Shown: piece after piece, positions 1 through 11,112 of the stretch | Layout: every line of letters begins with the position of its first letter | Numbering within the stretch: the first letter of the stretch is position 1 | From: Meandrina meandrites | Lineage: Eukaryota > Cnidaria > Anthozoa > Scleractinia > Meandrinidae | Direction of reading: 5' to 3' | Length of the DNA: 64,000 bases | Assembly (NCBI GenBank): GCA_963693305.1 | Contig: OY855914.1 | Location: 11,713,903 to 11,777,902 of the forward strand | The notes under the pieces: generated by a model | What the model was told of the DNA's origin: nothing | The model's database searches: none | Seen by the model: only the letters and a program-made list of their open reading frames with translations | Translations under genes and position numbers: made by a program

Positions 1-240
1 TTTTTTTCTGGAATAAAACTGCAGTACGTAAAATGGTGAAGATTGATGGCCATAAACATCAGTTTCTTGGAAAACTTGTTTAATATAATGAGAACAATAC
101 CGACCAAAATATAGATAACTCGATATAAGCAACTTTATTGAATTGAGGGCTGTTAAAATACCTCACGATAAAGAGAGATCCTCACGTACGTGTCTTATCC
201 TTCTAATATAAAAATTATTATGGAATAACAATCCAAGAGT

Positions 241-585
241 CCCATGCAGTTAATGTAAACATCCTGCTTTTCTGAGAAGAACAGAGCATTAATGACATAC
301 ACTATATCTAATTCCTCTTTTTCTCGGAAATAAAAAAAATAAGATCAAAGAGCGAAATCATACATCGAACTACAACCGCGACTCAACAGTTTTACATCGT
401 TTTAGGGGTTATTTTAAGTGTATCGACCGTGTTTAATCTTATTCATCTCGCGGGTTCTTTTCGTACTGAGCAAACCCAGTGCTGGAATTACAAGCCAAGC
501 GTTCCAGGTAACGTAAACATCCTGCATTTCTGAGAAAAAACAGAGCATTATAACGTGCCATCTAATACCTCTTTTCCTCAGAAGA
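241..585. repeat. Diverged tandem duplication, two ~90-bp copies
   Basis: Two similar blocks lie at about 241-330 and 498-585, in direct orientation. Both contain a run reading roughly taaacatcctgc, then tttctgagaa, then acagagcatta, then a CT-rich tail ending near cctc. The second copy differs by small substitutions and indels. No transposon ends are visible. It sits upstream of the coiled-coil gene; a promoter role is possible but nothing shows it. Confidence 0.6.
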
Positions 586-711
586 GAAATGCAAATTTCT
601 CGAACAGGCATAGTCGTTGACGGCCTAAACATTCTTTACCACTCTACAAGTACTGAAGCGCGATTGACGGCCTTCTTATCGTTTAGGTAACTGTGTGTGC
701 CAGGGCTAAAA

Positions 712-2963
712 ATGGATAAGAACAACCATGGAGCGACGGCGACAACAGATGTGAATATTCTTGAAATGTTTAAAACGTTCATCAAAGCCCTAGACAGCAA
801 ATATGATCAAAATAAAACGCATTTGCCGAGTTTGCAAACAGCAATAGAAGAGCTTACTACACTGGGCAAGGAAATGATCAAGACCGTAGAAACTCAATTA
901 CGGTTTGTATTATTATGATTATTATTATAGCGTATGGCATTTTCGATTTAGAATGTATTGGGGTATCAACTACAAGTGTTTGGTATCAAGATATGTACTC
1001 AATCTCTTCGTTGCAGCCAGCGAGGTCAAGATGTCGCGTCAGACGACACTTGTCCGTTTTGGTTTTAAAAAAGCACTCTTCACAGGGATACCGTGACGGA
1101 AATGAAAATACCTGAACATTTGACTAGTGCAGATTTTTATCGTGTTATTGGCTAGTTTTGCCTTTTAGAGAAAGGAATAATTTTTACGGTTTATTTAAAA
1201 ACTTAATTGTTTAAAAAAAAAAATTCAACACACGAAATAATTTTATTGTACTTTTTTTCAAAATCTCAGCCTCGCTTTTATTCTTGAAATATTTTTAAAA
1301 TTTCAGCCTCGATACTCTTATGAAATATATTCTTATAAAAGAAAGAGTGCACTGCCACCGTGGTATGGTCCGAAGTAAATGATCAACTCCTTTTAATGGA
1401 CATCTGCTATATAAATAATTTAATCTTGCCTGTACATACTGGTGTTAACTTTTGCTGATTTTAGACAAGATTGGAAAGAGCAGCAGTTTACCGCAGAAGC
1501 CCAGTATAGCCATAAGACAAGGAGTGAAGAAAAGAAAGAAACGAAGCCCAAAGGGTATGTGACGTTCAACTTCCATTTTTACCAAATAATTTAAATTTGT
1601 TATGTTGTATGAAATGGTGGGTGGGGCTTCCTCTATCTGTAGGATAGCAAAGTGAAACTGTTTCAAACAGTTGGGCGGACGGAGCTTGTTGCGAGGATGG
1701 TTGGAGCCCGAACAATGTGCTTTTGTAAAAGTTGTCTGAAGCAGGAGCTTTTCGAGATTCAATCCATAACCCAACCATGGTATAAAAGATAGAGGGGGTG
1801 GGAGGCTATCATCAATCCTTCCCCACGGTTTTCGTTCTATTAAGGCACAGCTAAATTAATTAACATTGAATAAAAAGTCCTTAACGATGGTATAATACTT
1901 GTTGGCTGTGACGTTGCATGTCGCCAAATGACGTCATTAGGTCCGCCATCTTGGATTTCACCATTTTTACGACTATTTTGCATTATGTAAAATAGGAGTT
2001 TAGATGTGGGCTTTTGTCCGTTCCTGTTAAACTATTAATTTAGGCATTAAATTTGGATAAAACGCGTCTTCTCGTGCCTCCCCTGATACGTATCGTTTTG
2101 CTCGGAAGTCGCATTTCCACTTTTCACTATAATTTTTACTCATTTATAGTGAAAAGTGGAAATGCTTTTCGAAACATTACTTAATTGCTCTTATTAGATC
2201 CTCAGAAGGAAACGTTGAAGTGAACAAGTTTGAAGCATCCGACACCAGCCGTGCGAGGTAACTAAGAAACGAATGCTAATATTTTTAACATATCTTTTCA
2301 TTCAAATACGGGTAAGTTCCAAAAGTAACCATCCTCGTTACATTCTGATTTAGCAGCCTTTCCCCATCGCATATGCTTTTCAAAAAATATTTCAAACGAG
2401 ATATTAAATGTTGAAAAGCGTGGGGAATTCGAGGGTTCTTCTTTTACATGTGTGACCGATAAACACTTTCAAGTTTTAACTAACTCCGGAACACAAACCT
2501 GAATCTAGTCCAGTACGATCCAAACTTTCCAAACCCGATACGCAAACCTGAATCCGCCTCGGAATGGTCTACAAACAAATTTAAATTAAGTTTCATGCAA
2601 TCATCGTCATAATCATTATCATCATCAACATCGTCATAATAGAGGAAGGTTCTTATTATAATAATATATTAACTTGGTTATATTCAAATGATTAAACATT
2701 CCAACACTTACTTTAGATCTCTTTGTTTAACTGGACAGCAAATTAGAGGAAGACCTAAGAAAATCTAAAGAAGATGTTCAAGCAAGAGAAAGAGAAATTG
2801 AGGCCCTAATGAAAAGGTATGTCTATATGAAGACTATTCCGCGCAGCCATACAGATAATTAACCTCCAAGGGGCATACAAAAATATAAATCTATGTTGTA
2901 ACAGCTCTGGTTTTACCATTGAGCACTTTTATAGCAGATGAAGTCTTCAGTTTATCGACTTGT

Positions 2964-3055
<92 letters not shown>

Positions 3056-4023
3056 TACATATTTTTCTTTATATATACACACTGAATTCAATTGGCAGCA
3101 AGCACACTGAAATAATGTATCACAACAATTGAAACCAAAAAGGACAACAAGATAGATACTTACTCTCGGACTTACCTAGAGTATTCCTTTTCGAGAATAT
3201 GGAAAACCAAGTTCGTCGATCCAAGATGGCGGGTCTTATGACGCCATATGATATCACAGCCGACAAAAATGTTTCTGGCGTAGGCATCTCTTCAATTGCT
3301 CTTCCCTTGAATCCATTTTCGGCTGGCAATGACCAAAACAAGAATAACCACTTCATGTATTAGCGCATGGAATGAAGTAATACTTCATGTATTTTGTAAC
3401 GAATTATAGCCTACCAAAGTCGACGAGTCGAACTCAGGAAACGCCATATCGAAACGACGAAACGACGAAACGACGAAACGACCAACTATGCGAAAACGAC
3501 GAGTCGAAGAGGTCAGCCGACGAGTCGAACAGACAAGACGAAGAAAACGACGAGTCGACTTCGTAAAACGCCGAAACGAACTGGCATTTCGAAGAGTCGA
3601 ACCCAGAAAACGACGACTCGAATAGAAGTATCGGCGTACCGAAATGATGAAACGCAATAACGAAACGACGAGTCGAACATTTTGTCCACGATCTAACTTC
3701 ATGCATATATTACGATCACAAATTATGTTTATGGGACTTTGTTTTCCTCTAGAAAAGAAAGTTTTTAACGCGCTTAGTTGCTCTCCATTATGCAGGTTCT
3801 GGCCAAACCACGTAGGTGTGTGATCACTGCATTCATGCAGATGGTTTATTTTGAAGTGAAAAGGTCTTGAAGAGTTAGGTGTTGTAGACAAGAGTACTAG
3901 TCAATTCAGAACTTAGAAATTTAATTCATATTTATTTTTAAAACATTTCTTTCTTTCATTCTTGCCAGGGCAGATGAAATTGAAGCGCTTAGCTGTGATT
4001 GCGAGAAGTGTGGCCGAGAATAG
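712..4023 (+). CDS. Small three-exon gene, 107-aa coiled-coil protein
   Basis: Exons are 712-902, 2739-2816 and 3969-4023, giving 324 nt (107 codons plus TAG). Introns begin gtttgt and gtatgt and end in cag; every junction keeps the frame (both introns are phase 2). The first ATG of the open frame is 712; an upstream GTG at 697 is not needed. Residues 1-64 hold a helical stretch ([16 protein letters not shown] near residue 16); residues 65-95 are charged and heptad-like ([20 protein letters not shown]), a typical coiled coil; the tail is Cys-rich (CDCEKC). AATAAA lies at 4101, 78 bases past the stop, which suggests a complete gene. I do not recognise the family. A coiled coil of this kind would suit an oligomerising or scaffold protein, but that is inference. 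Intron 1 holds a 21-bp hairpin; intron 2 holds a TA array and a PLE tail. Confidence 0.6.
1116..2738. other. Intron 1 of the coiled-coil gene, no gene seen
   Basis: AT-rich sequence without a convincing exon. The short reading frames around 1445-1778 overlap each other and show no family motif. A phrase near 1940-2010 (gccatcttggatttcacc followed by tttttacgactattttgc) resembles 11265-11330, so part of this intron is a dispersed repeat. A perfect hairpin is listed separately. Confidence 0.5.
2111..2165. repeat. Perfect 21-bp hairpin
   Basis: The arm 2111-2131 (gcatttccacttttcactat plus a) is exactly repeated in reverse complement at 2145-2165, with a 13-base loop. It lies in intron 1 of the coiled-coil gene. 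It may be a small fold-back element remnant; no target-site duplication is clear. Confidence 0.75.
2885..2967 (+). mobile_element. Terminal 83 bp of a Penelope-like element
   Basis: This block is nearly identical to 23170-23250 and to the reverse complement of 20799-20880, the two ends of the large Penelope-like element. It contains gctctggttttaccattgag and ends gtttatcgacttgttgtc directly against a (TA)n array. Only the extreme 3' tail is present, so it is a severely 5'-truncated insertion. It lies in intron 2 of the coiled-coil gene. Confidence 0.7.
2968..3052. repeat. (TA)n microsatellite
   Basis: An uninterrupted run of about 42 TA units directly follows the Penelope-like tail. Such runs flank nearly every Penelope-like piece in this window. 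The apparent Ile/Tyr-repeat reading frames across it are artefacts. Confidence 0.97.
3415..3690. repeat. Degenerate CGACGAGTCGAA / CGAAACGA array
   Basis: About 275 bases are built from variants of cgacgagtcgaa and cgaaacga. Examples are near 3421, 3499, 3519, 3551 and 3667, with a run of four cgaaacga units near 3450-3480. The stretch is CpG-rich in an otherwise CpG-poor neighbourhood. Reverse-strand frames read as Ser/Arg/Phe-rich protein and are probably not coding. It lies in the last intron of the coiled-coil gene. Confidence 0.7.
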
Positions 4024-4100
4024 GCAAATACGCAATAGTCGCAAGGCAATTTTTCGAAGTAAATTAAGGCGGAAAAATACAACAGTTCAACGAAACGTTA

Positions 4101-4106
4101 AATAAA
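4101..4106 (+). promoter_or_regulatory. Polyadenylation signal AATAAA
   Basis: A canonical AATAAA lies 78 bases past the TAG at 4021-4023 of the coiled-coil gene, at a plausible distance for its 3' end. AATAAA is common by chance in AT-rich DNA. Confidence 0.45.
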
Positions 4107-4524
4107 GCAGAAACCCGGATTTTTCTACGCTTCATATGCCGAAAATTGTCTCTTTTGTTAAGAATATTGGGACAAAAAACAAATTTAAGTACAACTATGA
4201 TTTTTAAAGAGCCTTAAACAAACAAGTTTAGGAAAAATAAATTCAACTACCTTTCGCGTGAACAGAACGTGTGAGCGTTCTATAAAGAGACCCAAGATTT
4301 TCAGAGCGCAAGAATTATTCAATCGTTTGAAGAAAATAACTTTTACAATTAATTCATTTGTGGCGCTAAAAACCCTTTGAACCCAAAGTGGCCGAGAATA
4401 GGACCCGGCTGAGAACTGTCGGCCACATACTGTAGTCACCAGGAAAATGAAAATGCGTATGTCGCGAAGACTTCTTCACTGGCACTCGGTTATGATGGTT
4501 TGAATGAAATATGTAACTGACTTA

Positions 4525-6135
4525 AGTGGCTGTCCACGTAAGAGCGGCCCGACGATTTTGGGGTCGTGAGTAAACCTTCCCTTTATTTTTTGTGAGTGAA
4601 AAGGACTTAATGTGAAATGATTAAAATCGAACTAATTTTTTCCAAAAACTTTTTCTGTGCTTCGCTACAGGACAAAACTTATTTTCCTGTCTGAGGGCGG
4701 TTTTCAGGCTAATTCGATGGCCGAAATTGGGAACTTTTAAAAGCCGCGCTTGTTCGAAACGGATCAATATCGCTAAATACTACACAGTACATTACAATAA
4801 GCTGCATTTGACTTGTGCTATGAAGGAATATGGAATAATTTGACCAGAAATTAAATTAACTTAATAAGATCAAAGACAACCCTGTTTGCGGTATGTTTTA
4901 TCGCTTGACAAATTCCTCCAAAGTAAAAGCTAAAATCTCCGAAGCGGTACGAAAATCACAAGTAAAATGCATTTCACAGCGAAGATCTAACCTTATTCTG
5001 ACAGAAAATAAAGTCAAAGGTCCGGGTATCGTTCTGCGTTGGACGCGAAGAAACGTGTTTAAGAGGTCGTTTTGGCAATATTTACATTCGAATTACCCGT
5101 TTGACGGTCTATACGCAAATGTGAATGATTAGATAGATATTTTTCCAGCAGCGCAGTATCGTGTCTTAATACACAATCTTCGTTCACTGTCCAAAATCCA
5201 CACGCGCAATTGGTTAAAATCGAACACGTGATTTTACTTTACCTGACGTCAGCAAACTCAGACAGTGCATTATTGACAATAACGCATAAAAATCGTGCAT
5301 TATTGACAATGGCTTCAGCTAACAGCTGCAGAAATAGTGGAAGAAAGAAAGCAAATCGAGCAAAGAAATACAAATTAAATGAAATTACGTATCAAAACAC
5401 GTTCGCAACTACAAGTTCCCCTAAATTTGTTGACTTTGGAAAAGCAAGATTTGAAATTGCAATTTTGCGTTCACTAAAAACGTGTCAAAGAAAAGCGATT
5501 GACTTGCTTTCAACATGCTTCTCGCAATCTCGCTGACCCTTTTAGGAATGTTTTCGACTTATGAACGATTTTGTGAATGATTTTAAGCCTCATTTATATT
5601 TAACTATGCAAGGCTTTTTGTGATTTCTATATTCTTTAACTACGCCAGTATAATTTTGTACTACTTAGATACAACTGAATTCTTATTTATTAAAATTCTT
5701 GTTCAAAGTTCGCAAAATTGTGTATTGCGTGCAGTGTACTCAGATTGTATATTAAAAAGGTTAGAGGCTGTTAGTTCGCGTTTTGTTTACAAATACACGC
5801 ACTTGCTGGCAGCACAATGAACTCGAAATTTTCAATACTGCACTCGGCTACGCCTCGTGCAGTATTGAAAATTTCTCGTTCATTGTGCGGCCAGCGCGTG
5901 CGTGTATTTGTAAACAAAACATTCACAACAGTCTCTAACCCATAAATACATTGTCAGATTAACGAATACTTGTTGCCTTTTAAGCCTTGTAAAGTTTGTA
6001 CAAATAAAAACGGCATAAAATGTCATAAATAGGAATTCTTCATCTACTCGTAAAATATGCAAATTATGCACATTTACAACGAGTTGTCGATTTCAGCAAT
6101 GTCAAATCTCAAATATTAAAATTCATTTCCTTGCC
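4525..6135 (+). repeat. Left arm of 5.4-kb inverted-repeat structure
   Basis: 4525-5165 matches the reverse complement of 9236-9890 with only scattered differences (by eye). 5945-6135 matches the reverse complement of 9080-9235. The two parts are contiguous in the right arm; here they are split by about 780 bp (5165-5945) that ends in a fold-back (5758-5942). The left arm therefore received a later insertion. The arms keep an identical-length 79-codon open frame (4893-5132 here), with Val in place of Ala at one position. No transposase is visible between the arms, so this looks like a non-autonomous or fold-back element. Confidence 0.7.
5758..5942. mobile_element. Fold-back element, ~85-bp arms
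   Basis: The inner stem 5825-5843 / 5857-5875 is a perfect 19-bp match (gaaattttcaatactgcac), and the outer arms continue with few mismatches through ttgtttacaaatacacgcac to gttagag. The loop is 13 bases. It forms the right end of the ~780-bp segment inserted in the left inverted-repeat arm. Confidence 0.75.
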
Positions 6136-6196
6136 AACGCACGCTTATTTCTTCTTGAGTCTGGAGACTCAGCAAATGGAGGCCCTCAAATTAAAC

Positions 6197-6534
6197 ATCT
6201 AACCTTACTCTGACAGAAAATAAAGTCAAAGTTCCGGGAACAGTACTAGTTCTGCGGTGGACGCAAAGAAACCTTTTTTGTAGAGGTTGTTTTGGCAATA
6301 TTTACATTAGAATTAGTCGTTTGACGGCTTTAGCCCAACGCAATAGCTCAAAATCTTGTTTTTGCATCTGGCCTCAGAATAACATTTTTGTCGTTTTAGC
6401 CTTTTTCAAGTTTGTGTAAAGCCGAAAAAAATGCTATAAACAGAAATTCTTTATCTACCCGTCGATATGCAAATTGTGCTTATGCCCAGAGGGTTGTCGA
6501 TTTCAGCTAAGCTAAAATCTCAAATACTATGTAG
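6197..6534 (+). repeat. Third, diverged copy of the inverted-repeat unit
   Basis: Starting near aacatctaaccttactctga and running through tttggcaatatttacatt to gagggttgtcgatttcagc, this stretch follows the same order as the two long arms but with many substitutions and indels. The 79-codon frame is broken here. It lies directly downstream of the left arm in the same orientation. Confidence 0.6.
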
Positions 6535-7596
6535 GCACAGAAACATACTGGTTTCCACCGTTTCATGGAAATCGGTCAACATTCTGTCCGAGTGATTCAA
6601 AATACCCGAAAATGTCACTTCGAGGAGTCAAAATCTAAAATTTTTTCCGGAGGCGTCCTCCTACAGGCTCGTACTTTTAGCACTCGCTCGATCAGAAAAC
6701 AGTCACCATGTTTTCTGAAATCGTGGCTGAATACGATAAAATACTCATTGTTCTCAAATGCAATCCACCTTCAGCTTGGAAACGCAGCAACTGGACGCAT
6801 TTTGTTTCCTCATGTCTGAACACAGATTTACCATCTTATGTTTGTGAGGTCGCAGCATACCCCGTTTGATTATTTTTAACTTCCTAAGTCGGCTTTTACT
6901 GCTGTGCATTTGTAACAAAATGAATTAGAAATATATATATTCGCAATGTTTGAGTTTGTTTTTATGCAGTTTTTTGGGCGAGTTGAGGCGTGCGAGAGCA
7001 GTTCTATGAGTTTAAGTTTTCGACTCGTGTATGGAATACTAATATTTACACCAGGCGTGCAACTTCTACATCCAAGAATCAAGAATCGCCAGCAAAATGT
7101 AGCCGAAGAAATATCTTTTTTCTATTCGCTTTGGCAAGAGCTCCCGGTCCTCGAAAGAACAGTCTTTGACTATAAACTGGCTTAATTTGAGTCCGATCAG
7201 TTCGCGGATAGTTCTTTGAAAGCGCGCTGGATTAACAAATTAGATCGAAAATGTGCCGATTTACTATGATCTGTACCAGTAGTTGGGACAATTTATGCAA
7301 TTTTCGTTGAATTTCGTCAAAATTACTGCCTATGCCCGCCCCGGCCAGAAAGCAGAACGTGCTCCTCTACAAAACCTCATCTGGGGCACCCCAAAGAAAT
7401 ACTTCGGAAATCTCGACCGCAAAGCCGAAGACACCGTGAAGTGGGAAATTAATTTGACCTAATTAATACGCACTGAATATAGAAAACATAGGATGGTAAG
7501 CCTGTGGTCTGAAGAGAAAGAAAACATGCAAATTCGCATTTACTAGTATTATGTTTTTAAATTACATTCTAGCAATACTTGTTGGCTTAACACTAG
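6535..7596. other. Interior of inverted-repeat structure, no gene recognised
   Basis: Short frames at 6565-6819 and 6946-7185 show no motif, and the predicted proteins have no recognisable domain. No terminal repeats were found inside this piece. Confidence 0.4.
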
Positions 7597-8622
7597 AGGT
7601 TGTAAGTATAAACCTAAGTATAAGTGCACTTGAAACCTACTTTTAGTGTGAAGGCGCAAAATGTACTCACTTGAACTTTGCTTATACCCTGGATACATTC
7701 GTAATTCAAATCCCTATCTCGGTTAGCTGAAAGCGCTTTTGCAGACGAGAACAATCCCAAGTCCTACGGCGATTTCTTTGCCGAAAACCGCGTTGTTTAA
7801 CTATTCTAGAGATATACAGAAGAAGATATCGCTTGTCCCTTTGTGTTGCTGCCGCCTACTCGTTAACAACGAGGTACCTATATATTTCTTTGAGTTCAAA
7901 GTATATAACGACAAAATAAATAGGAAACTACTAAAAACTATTTTCCTTTGCAAAGGCCTCGTGATTTTACTGGCAAGCAATCGTATTTGTGATATGTATG
8001 AGTGATTTTACCGCGATATCGAAGGCTTGTACTTCAAGTAATATAGTTTGTCATAGGGGCGGATCCAGGAGTTTTCTTAGGAAGGGGTGCACATATATAT
8101 ATATTTTTTTGCAGAATACCAGTTGTATTAGAAAGCCGCCCGGTCATTTCAGAAGGGGGGGGGGGGGGGGGTGCGCACCCCCTGCACCCTCCCCCTAGAT
8201 CCGCCTTTGTGCCATCAGGTGTGAAGCCAAGTTTTCTTAAGTGCGACTTGTGATTTTCAAGTGCACTTGAGTCAAGTGCTCACTTGAAACTACCTTTCGG
8301 TCTTGTCGTGTGCACTTGTCTGCTATTTTCGCGAAATAGCTGTATATCATAGCCAACGTACATGATTTTCTACCCTTTCCCGCTGTACAAAGTGTTCAAA
8401 TGGCGTTCAATTTCCGGAATGTGTTTTGATATTGCGGAAGCAAGCTCGTAAGGATGGTTCGAGCTACGGGAAGTATTCTTCGGCTCCTTTGAAAAAGATA
8501 TGTTACATACCATGGTCATAAGTAGCCAGCTACTTGAGCTGAAATAAGACCCATTCAGATTTGAAGTAAGACTCAAGTATACTTGAAGTCTACTTACTAC
8601 GCTTGTATGAACCCACTTGGTA
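7597..8622. repeat. AAGTGCACTTGA-rich repeat region
   Basis: Motifs such as taagtataagtgcacttgaa (7616), tcaagtgcacttgagtcaag (8257) and caagtatacttgaagtctac (8573) recur on both strands near the two edges, suggesting an old element with short inverted subterminal repeats. A hAT-like MITE (8055-8206) lies inside. 8395-8470 (reverse strand) resembles 11785-11850 around atcaaaacacattccggaaa. Confidence 0.4.
8055..8206. mobile_element. Short MITE with ggcggatc terminal repeats
   Basis: It opens aggggcggatccagg and closes cctagatccgcct, imperfect terminal inverted repeats around a poly-G run (8154-8171) and a small TA run. Ends of this type are known from hAT-like MITEs in many animals. The flanks (tttgtcat on the left, ttgtgccat on the right) could be a decayed 8-bp duplication. 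Confidence 0.55.
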
Positions 8623-9079
8623 CTAGCTATTACTCACGTCATCCAACAGTAATGCCAAAAACTTCCATCACTTCTCGTGCGATTCTCACAGTCACTACTT
8701 GGTCACTTTTTACACCTTTCTACTTGCCTTTGATCTAGACAATGGCATGCTGTTTGGCCAGTTCGCGCTGCGTAATATTTTCTTTCGTTTAGTAATATTG
8801 CCTCAAGTGAGCCGTAATGTCACTGTTACATTCACTAAGAGGCACCAACTTGCTCTTTCCTTTAAATTCTACACATCCGCTTTCATTCCGCAAAGGCATG
8901 AAACAAGAACTTCAAAAAGCCATGTATCATACTCTGCGGAATGTTGATTGCGTGACAACTCTTAGCATATGACTTATTATAACATTGGGAAGGAAACCTA
9001 AAAGGAAATCGAGTTGAATTACGTCTTTTAAAAGGACTCAAGTTACTCCAAACTCAAGAGGAAATACGTTTGAAAGGAA

Positions 9080-9890
9080 ATGAATTTTAATATTTGAGAT
9101 TTGACATTGCTGAAATCGACAACTCGTTGTAAATGTGCATAATTTGCATTCCTATTTATGACATTTTATGCCGTTTTTATTTGTACAAACTCTACAAGGC
9201 TTAAAAGGCAACAAGTATTCGTTAATCGGACAATGTATGACACGATACTGCGCTGCTGGAAAAATATATATCTAATCATTCGCATTTGCGTATAGACCGT
9301 CAAACGGGTAATTCGAATGTAAATATTGCCAAAACGACCTCTTAAACACGTTTCTTCGCGTCCAACGCAGAACGATACCCGGACCTTTGACTTTATTTTC
9401 TGTCAGAATAAGGTTAGATCTTCGCTGTGAAATGCATTTTACTTGTGATTTTCGTACCGCTTCGGAGATTTTAGCTTTTACTTTGGAGGAATTTGTCAAG
9501 CGATAAAACATACCACAAACAGGGTTGTCTTTGATCTTATTAAGTTAATTTAATTTCTGGTCAAATTATTCCATATTCCTTCATAGCACAAGTCAAATGC
9601 AGCTTATTGTAATGTACTATGTAGTATATAGCGATATTGATCCGTTTCGAACAAGCGCGGCTTTTAAAAGTTCCCAATTTCGGCCATCGAATTAGCCTGA
9701 AAACCGCTCTCAGACAGGAAAATAAGTTTTGTCCTGTAGCGAAGCACAGAAAAAGATTTTGGAAAAAAATAGTTCGATTTTGATCATTTAATTTCACATT
9801 AAGTCCTTTTCACTCACAAAAAATAAAGGGAAGGTTTACTCACGACCCCAAACTCGTCGGACCGCTCTTACGTGGACAGCCACTTAACTG
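9080..9890 (-). repeat. Right arm of 5.4-kb inverted-repeat structure
   Basis: Read in reverse complement, this is the uninterrupted version of the left arm: 9890-9236 corresponds to 4525-5165, and 9235-9080 to 5945-6135. The 79-codon frame (9272-9511, minus) matches the left-arm frame except for one residue near the end. The near identity suggests recent duplication or gene conversion. Confidence 0.7.
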
Positions 9891-9976
9891 CCCTTTATCT
9901 TCTTCTTATGTGAGTTTTAATTGTACAATTCGAAACACTATCCACAAACTTATAGTGTGATATTTTCTCTTCAAGA

Positions 9977-10180
9977 ATGCCACGTTATCGTGAGGTGAAA
10001 ACGAAGCAGGACCAGCTAGTTATTGAGGACACCCTAAGTTTGAACAGACAGTCCATAGTGGAACAGGATTACAGATCATTTGCAAGCGATGAGCGTATTG
10101 ATGCCTGTATTATTATCCAAAAAGTATACAATGAAAGGACGGATATCAACGCTAAGAGAATGACTTGTATGATGTTTGAG
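9977..10180 (+). CDS. Possible coding exon, 68 codons, unknown
   Basis: An ATG after tcaaga opens a frame of 68 codons that reaches a donor-like GAG|gtgagg at 10181 in phase 0. The peptide (MPRYREVKTKQDQLVIEDTL at the start, later FASDERIDACIIIQKVYNE) has a balanced composition unlike the surrounding AT-rich noise. I do not recognise it and found no matching downstream exon. It lies between the inverted-repeat structure and a TA array. It may be a first exon, a relic, or chance. Confidence 0.25.
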
Positions 10181-10277
10181 GTGAGGGGTGTCGTCAATAT
10201 ATCAGTGACAAACCTTTAGTTACACACAGAGCCACCCCCCCCCCCCCCCCCCAAAAAAAAAAAATTAGGTGATTTTG

Positions 10278-10793
<516 letters not shown>

Positions 10794-11017
10794 TATATAT
10801 ATTTGGGAAGAGAAGAGATTTTAAAGATTTGATGTGACTTTAAAATTAGAATTTGAATTTAAAAATTAGTAGATGGACACCCAAACAGTCCCCTAAGATC
10901 CTGGGGTGCTCTTGCGTGGTGTCAACTGTCTGGTGGTGTTCCAAAAATTATCTTCTTTCTTCTTCACTCAAATTCACGTTTACCCCCACCTTAACTGGCT
11001 AGTAACTGATAATCAAA

Positions 11018-11112
11018 GTGCACCTAACCTACAGAATTTTTTTTTCGCTAAAATAAATCTAATTGTTACCCGAAGTATTTCAGTGAAAATATTTTTGGAT
11101 TTGGTTGAATCA
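11018..11112. repeat. ~95-bp repeat, inverted partner at 15815-15910
   Basis: The stretch from gtgcacctaacctacagaat to ttggatttggttgaatc matches the reverse complement of 15815-15910 (gattcaaccaaatccaattt to ggggttaggtgctc). The two lie 4.7 kb apart, on either side of a T1 element. Confidence 0.55.

Noticed and set aside
697..711. Start of the coiled-coil protein at GTG 697
   Set aside because: An ATG in the same frame at 712 is the natural eukaryotic start.
2919..3132. Ile/Tyr-repeat reading frames across TA arrays (also at 10269, 16746, 18624, 20672)
   Set aside because: Both frames of TATATA code IYIY without stops; pure low complexity.
3385..3891. 168-codon Ser/Arg-rich minus-strand frame
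   Set aside because: It is the complement of the CGACGAGTCGAA array.
4893..5132. 79-codon frame as an independent gene
   Set aside because: It lies within a repeat arm, has no domain, and is broken in the third copy; kept only as a finding.
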